Shown here in pieces: positions 4,713-6,286 of a stretch of DNA of 6,286 nucleotides; position 1 is the first letter of the stretch, and each line of letters begins with the position of its first letter. A model generated the notes under the pieces. That model had not been told where the DNA came from. It ran no database searches and worked only from the letters and a program-made list of their open reading frames with translations. Source of the stretch: an uncultured Oscillospiraceae bacterium (GTDB lineage Bacteria; Bacillota; Clostridia; Oscillospirales; Oscillospiraceae); assembly GCA_905233785.1 (NCBI GenBank), contig CAJOCV010000026.1, forward strand, positions 14,552 to 20,837. The letters run 5' to 3'. Position numbers and translations under genes: made by a program.

Positions 4713-5962
4713 TGGAGCGGGCGGTATTGGCGCTCCTCTGCGCGGCGCTGCTGCTCGCGCTCTGCGGCTGCGGGATGTTTCAGGAGGAATATGTTGTTGT
4801 GGGGGACTATGTTCCGGCGGAGGCGCCTTCCCGCTCTGAGGAGCGCATCACCGTCACAAGGCTTTCCGAGCTGCGTGAGGCGCTGCTGGAGATGGTTTCC
4901 GCCGGGGAGACCGAGCGCAGCATCGCCTTTGACGCCGGTTACGCGGGGGAGATCAGCGAAGATATTGCCAGCGCCTGCTGGCAGGTACGCACACAGGACG
5001 CGCTCTGCGCCTACTGCGTGGAGAATATCTCCTACGATTTGAAAAAGATCGTAAACTACATGGAGGCGCACTTCAGCATCCGCTACAGCGAGGCGGTCTG
5101 CGTGCCGACGGAGGTACTGCGCCGCCCCTACTCCAGCGGCATCGACGAGCTGCTGCGGGAGATGATTGCCGCCGGGGAGCGAAACCGGGTGGTGCTGATC
5201 GACCGCAGCACCTACTCCGCTGAGGGCATGGAGGAGCTGGTGTCTACCGTCTACCGGGCAGATCCGATCCTTGCGCCGCGGGAGCCGGAGGCCGCCGTGA
5301 TGATGCTCAGCGGCAGCGGGATGCAGCGGCTTTATGAGATTAACCTGGACTATGGCATGGACGACGCGGAGCGCCGTGCCCGGCTCGAGGCGCTCGCGTC
5401 GCTTGCGCCCTTCGAGGGTCTGGAGCTTGAGGAGCTGGACGAGGCGCACCGCGCGCTTGCCGCGGCGGAAACCCTCGCCGCAGGCTGCGTCTATGATCCT
5501 CAGGGGGCAAACGATCTCTATTCCGCCTTGATCGGCGGCAGCGCCGATGATGAGGGAATGGCGTTCGCTTATGTGCGGCTGTGCGCGCTGCTGGGCGTTT
5601 CGGCGCAGGTGGTTTACGGGCAGCGGAATTGGAAGGACTATTCCTGGAACATTGTCTCCGTAGACGGAAGCTTCTATCATGTTGACCCCGCACTCTGCGC
5701 CGCGGGCGACTACGAAAACGGCTTCCTGCTGCGTGATGAACGCATGTGGGAAGACTGCCGCTGGGATGTATCGGCTTATCCGCCCTGTACGGGGGACTTG
5801 AGCTGGCATGCCCTCGCGGTGATGGACGGACTCATCGAAGAGGAAAACGCGCCGGAGGCGCAGGACGAAGAGGAAAACGCGCCGGACGCGCAGGACGAAG
5901 AGGAAAACGCGCCGGACGCGGCCGTGGAACAGGACGGCAACGAAAATTCCACCGATTTTTGA
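4712..5962 (+). CDS. Lipoprotein with degenerate transglutaminase-like domain
   Basis: This 416-aa protein is probably a surface lipoprotein: the hydrophobic signal (about 4-19) ends in a lipobox L-C-G-C, giving lipidated Cys20. Residues about 52-125 and 143-216 look like a tandem duplication of an alpha/beta unit (LLEMVSAGETER against LREMIAAGERNR). Residues about 259-360 match the transglutaminase-like fold (YSALIGGSADDEGMAFAYVRLCALLG, YSWNIVSVDG, FYHVDPAL). The Cys expected in the xCEGxA motif is Asp280 and the His of HAWN is Tyr310; only Asp325 of the triad remains, so it is probably non-catalytic. The last 40 residues are an acidic repeat (EEENAPDAQD). GGAGGT (4700-4705) lies 6 nt before the ATG, which overlaps the yitT stop, so the two are probably translationally coupled. 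No terminator separates it from tRNA-Gly. Its role is unknown; ligand or wall binding is a guess. Confidence 0.82.
   Translation: MERAVLALLCAALLLALCGCGMFQEEYVVVGDYVPAEAPSRSEERITVTRLSELREALLEMVSAGETERSIAFDAGYAGEISEDIASACWQVRTQDALCAYCVENISYDLKKIVNYMEAHFSIRYSEAVCVPTEVLRRPYSSGIDELLREMIAAGERNRVVLIDRSTYSAEGMEELVSTVYRADPILAPREPEAAVMMLSGSGMQRLYEINLDYGMDDAERRARLEALASLAPFEGLELEELDEAHRALAAAETLAAGCVYDPQGANDLYSALIGGSADDEGMAFAYVRLCALLGVSAQVVYGQRNWKDYSWNIVSVDGSFYHVDPALCAAGDYENGFLLRDERMWEDCRWDVSAYPPCTGDLSWHALAVMDGLIEEENAPEAQDEEENAPDAQDEEENAPDAAVEQDGNENSTDF
5837..5920 (+). repeat. In-frame 30-nt tandem repeat, 2.8 copies
   Basis: Units at 5837-5866 and 5867-5896 are identical except for one base (GAG against GAC), and a third copy matches over 24 nt (5897-5920) before diverging. 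Each unit encodes E-E-E-N-A-P-(E/D)-A-Q-D at the C-terminus of the lipoprotein. Because the unit is a multiple of three, changes in copy number would keep the frame. Confidence 0.95.
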
Positions 5963-5971
5963 AATTTTCCC

Positions 5972-5999
5972 TTGACAACCCGGCAGATTGTGGTATAAT
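5972..5999 (+). promoter_or_regulatory. Strong near-consensus promoter for tRNA-Gly
   Basis: Perfect TTGACA (5972-5977) and perfect TATAAT (5994-5999) are spaced 16 nt apart, with an extended -10 TGG (5991-5993). The predicted start is near 6006, a few bases before the tRNA. A 6-bp inverted repeat, GCAGAT (5983-5988) and ATCTGC (6003-6008), is centred on the -10 box. Confidence 0.93.
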
Positions 6000-6012
6000 C
6001 CTATCTGCTGAT

Positions 6013-6088
6013 GCGGGCATAGCTCATCCGGTAGAGCGCCACCTTGCCAAGGTGGAGGTAGCGAGTTCGAGCCTCGTTGCCCGCTCCA
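6013..6088 (+). tRNA. tRNA-Gly (anticodon GCC)
   Basis: The cloverleaf is complete: acceptor GCGGGCA/TGCCCGC (6013-6019 with 6078-6084), D stem GCTC/GAGC (6022-6025 with 6034-6037), anticodon stem CCACC/GGTGG with loop TTGCCAA (anticodon GCC at 6046-6048), T stem GCGAG/CTCGT with TTCGAGC loop, and discriminator T followed by an encoded CCA. At 76 nt it is a normal length. It is driven by the promoter at 5972-5999. Confidence 0.98.
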
Positions 6089-6090
6089 TC

Positions 6091-6124
6091 AAACCCACCG
6101 CAGCAGCGGTGGGTTTGTTTTTTT
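6091..6124 (+). terminator. Intrinsic terminator between the two tRNA genes
   Basis: AAACCCACCGC (6091-6101) pairs perfectly with GCGGTGGGTTT (6106-6116) around a 4-nt AGCA loop and is followed by G and seven T residues. It begins 3 nt after the CCA of tRNA-Gly. The last T is at 6124 and tRNA-Leu starts at 6126, so no promoter fits between them. Confidence 0.92.
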
Positions 6125-6125
6125 C

Positions 6126-6208
6126 GCGGGTATGGTGGAATTGGCAGACACGCTGGATTTAGGTTCCAGTGGGCGACCGTGCAGGTTCAAGTCCTGTTAC
6201 CCGCACCA
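6126..6208 (+). tRNA. tRNA-Leu (anticodon UAG)
   Basis: The acceptor stem GCGGGTA/TACCCGC (6126-6132 with 6198-6204) is followed by discriminator A and an encoded CCA. The anticodon stem CTGGA/TCCAG (6153-6157 with 6165-6169) holds loop TTTAGGT, giving anticodon UAG (6160-6162), which reads CUN leucine codons. The T arm is GCAGG-TTCAAGT-CCTGT. The extended variable region (about 6170-6180) is short for a class II tRNA but fits the 83-nt total. Confidence 0.97.
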
Positions 6209-6213
6209 CGTCA

Positions 6214-6286
6214 GAAGAACTCTGCTCCGTTCCGTTTCCGCGGTTTGCGAAAGAGCCGCGAAAACTGCACATCCGCAGAGTCCTTC
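6214..6286. repeat. Nested inverted repeat after tRNA-Leu, running to the window edge
   Basis: GAAGAACTCTGC (6214-6225) is complementary to GCAGAGTCCTTC (6275-6286) with one mismatch, and the arm may continue beyond the window. Inside lies CGCGG (6239-6243) with CCGCG (6256-6260), extendable by U-G and U-A pairs around a GCGAAA loop. No T-tract is visible. It could be part of a transcript end, a repeat element or the flank of an insertion; the window ends too soon to say. Confidence 0.5.

Noticed and set aside
4547..5809. 420-codon minus-strand open frame
   Set aside because: Antisense to yitT and the lipoprotein, both supported by domains and ribosome binding sites.
5837..5926. Possible CRISPR-like direct repeats
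   Set aside because: The 30-nt units are contiguous with no spacers and are in-frame coding sequence.

Overview
The window looks like a chromosomal segment of an anaerobic, spore-forming, fairly GC-rich member of the Clostridia (Bacillota), plausibly a gut Oscillospirales-type organism; this placement is inference. It rests on a sporulation amidase (SpoIIP), a reverse rubrerythrin with a short rubredoxin, a YitT-family membrane protein, Gram-positive style AGGAGG ribosome binding sites and dense intergenic stem-loop repeats.

Layout. 1-330: stem-loop repeats, no convincing gene, then a strong terminator hairpin. 331-1096 (minus): a two-gene oxidative-stress operon, reverse rubrerythrin followed by a 44-residue rubredoxin too short for ordinary ORF cut-offs. 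1097-1277: compact divergent control region with a promoter each way and a perfect 8-bp inverted repeat (CTTTGCAA-N11-TTGCAAAG) between the two -35 boxes. 1278-2345 (plus): soluble diguanylate cyclase with an intact GGDEF motif, no I-site and a C-terminal GAF-like domain. 2324-3307 (minus): SpoIIP, convergent with and overlapping the cyclase by 22 nt.

3308-3833: non-coding and rich in hairpins. It holds a hairpin module (3379-3460) and a 241-bp non-coding element (3542-3782) with inverted ends starting GTAAC, flanked by an exact 8-bp direct repeat ATTATGAG. This is the signature of a miniature transposable element with IS66-like ends, inserted just upstream of yitT. 3834-5962 (plus): yitT and, overlapping it by one base (TGATG), a lipoprotein whose transglutaminase-like domain appears to have lost the catalytic Cys and His and which ends in an acidic 10-residue tandem repeat.

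5972-6208: a near-consensus promoter, tRNA-Gly(GCC), a strong intrinsic terminator, then tRNA-Leu(UAG) starting two bases after the T-tract. The window ends in a structured inverted repeat.

Functional links: rubredoxin probably delivers electrons to the reverse rubrerythrin for peroxide/oxygen reduction; YitT and the lipoprotein are probably translationally coupled and act at the cell surface. I see no recognisable defence or biosynthetic system. The most notable items are the miniature element with its target duplication, the degenerate transglutaminase lipoprotein and the terminator between the two tRNA genes.
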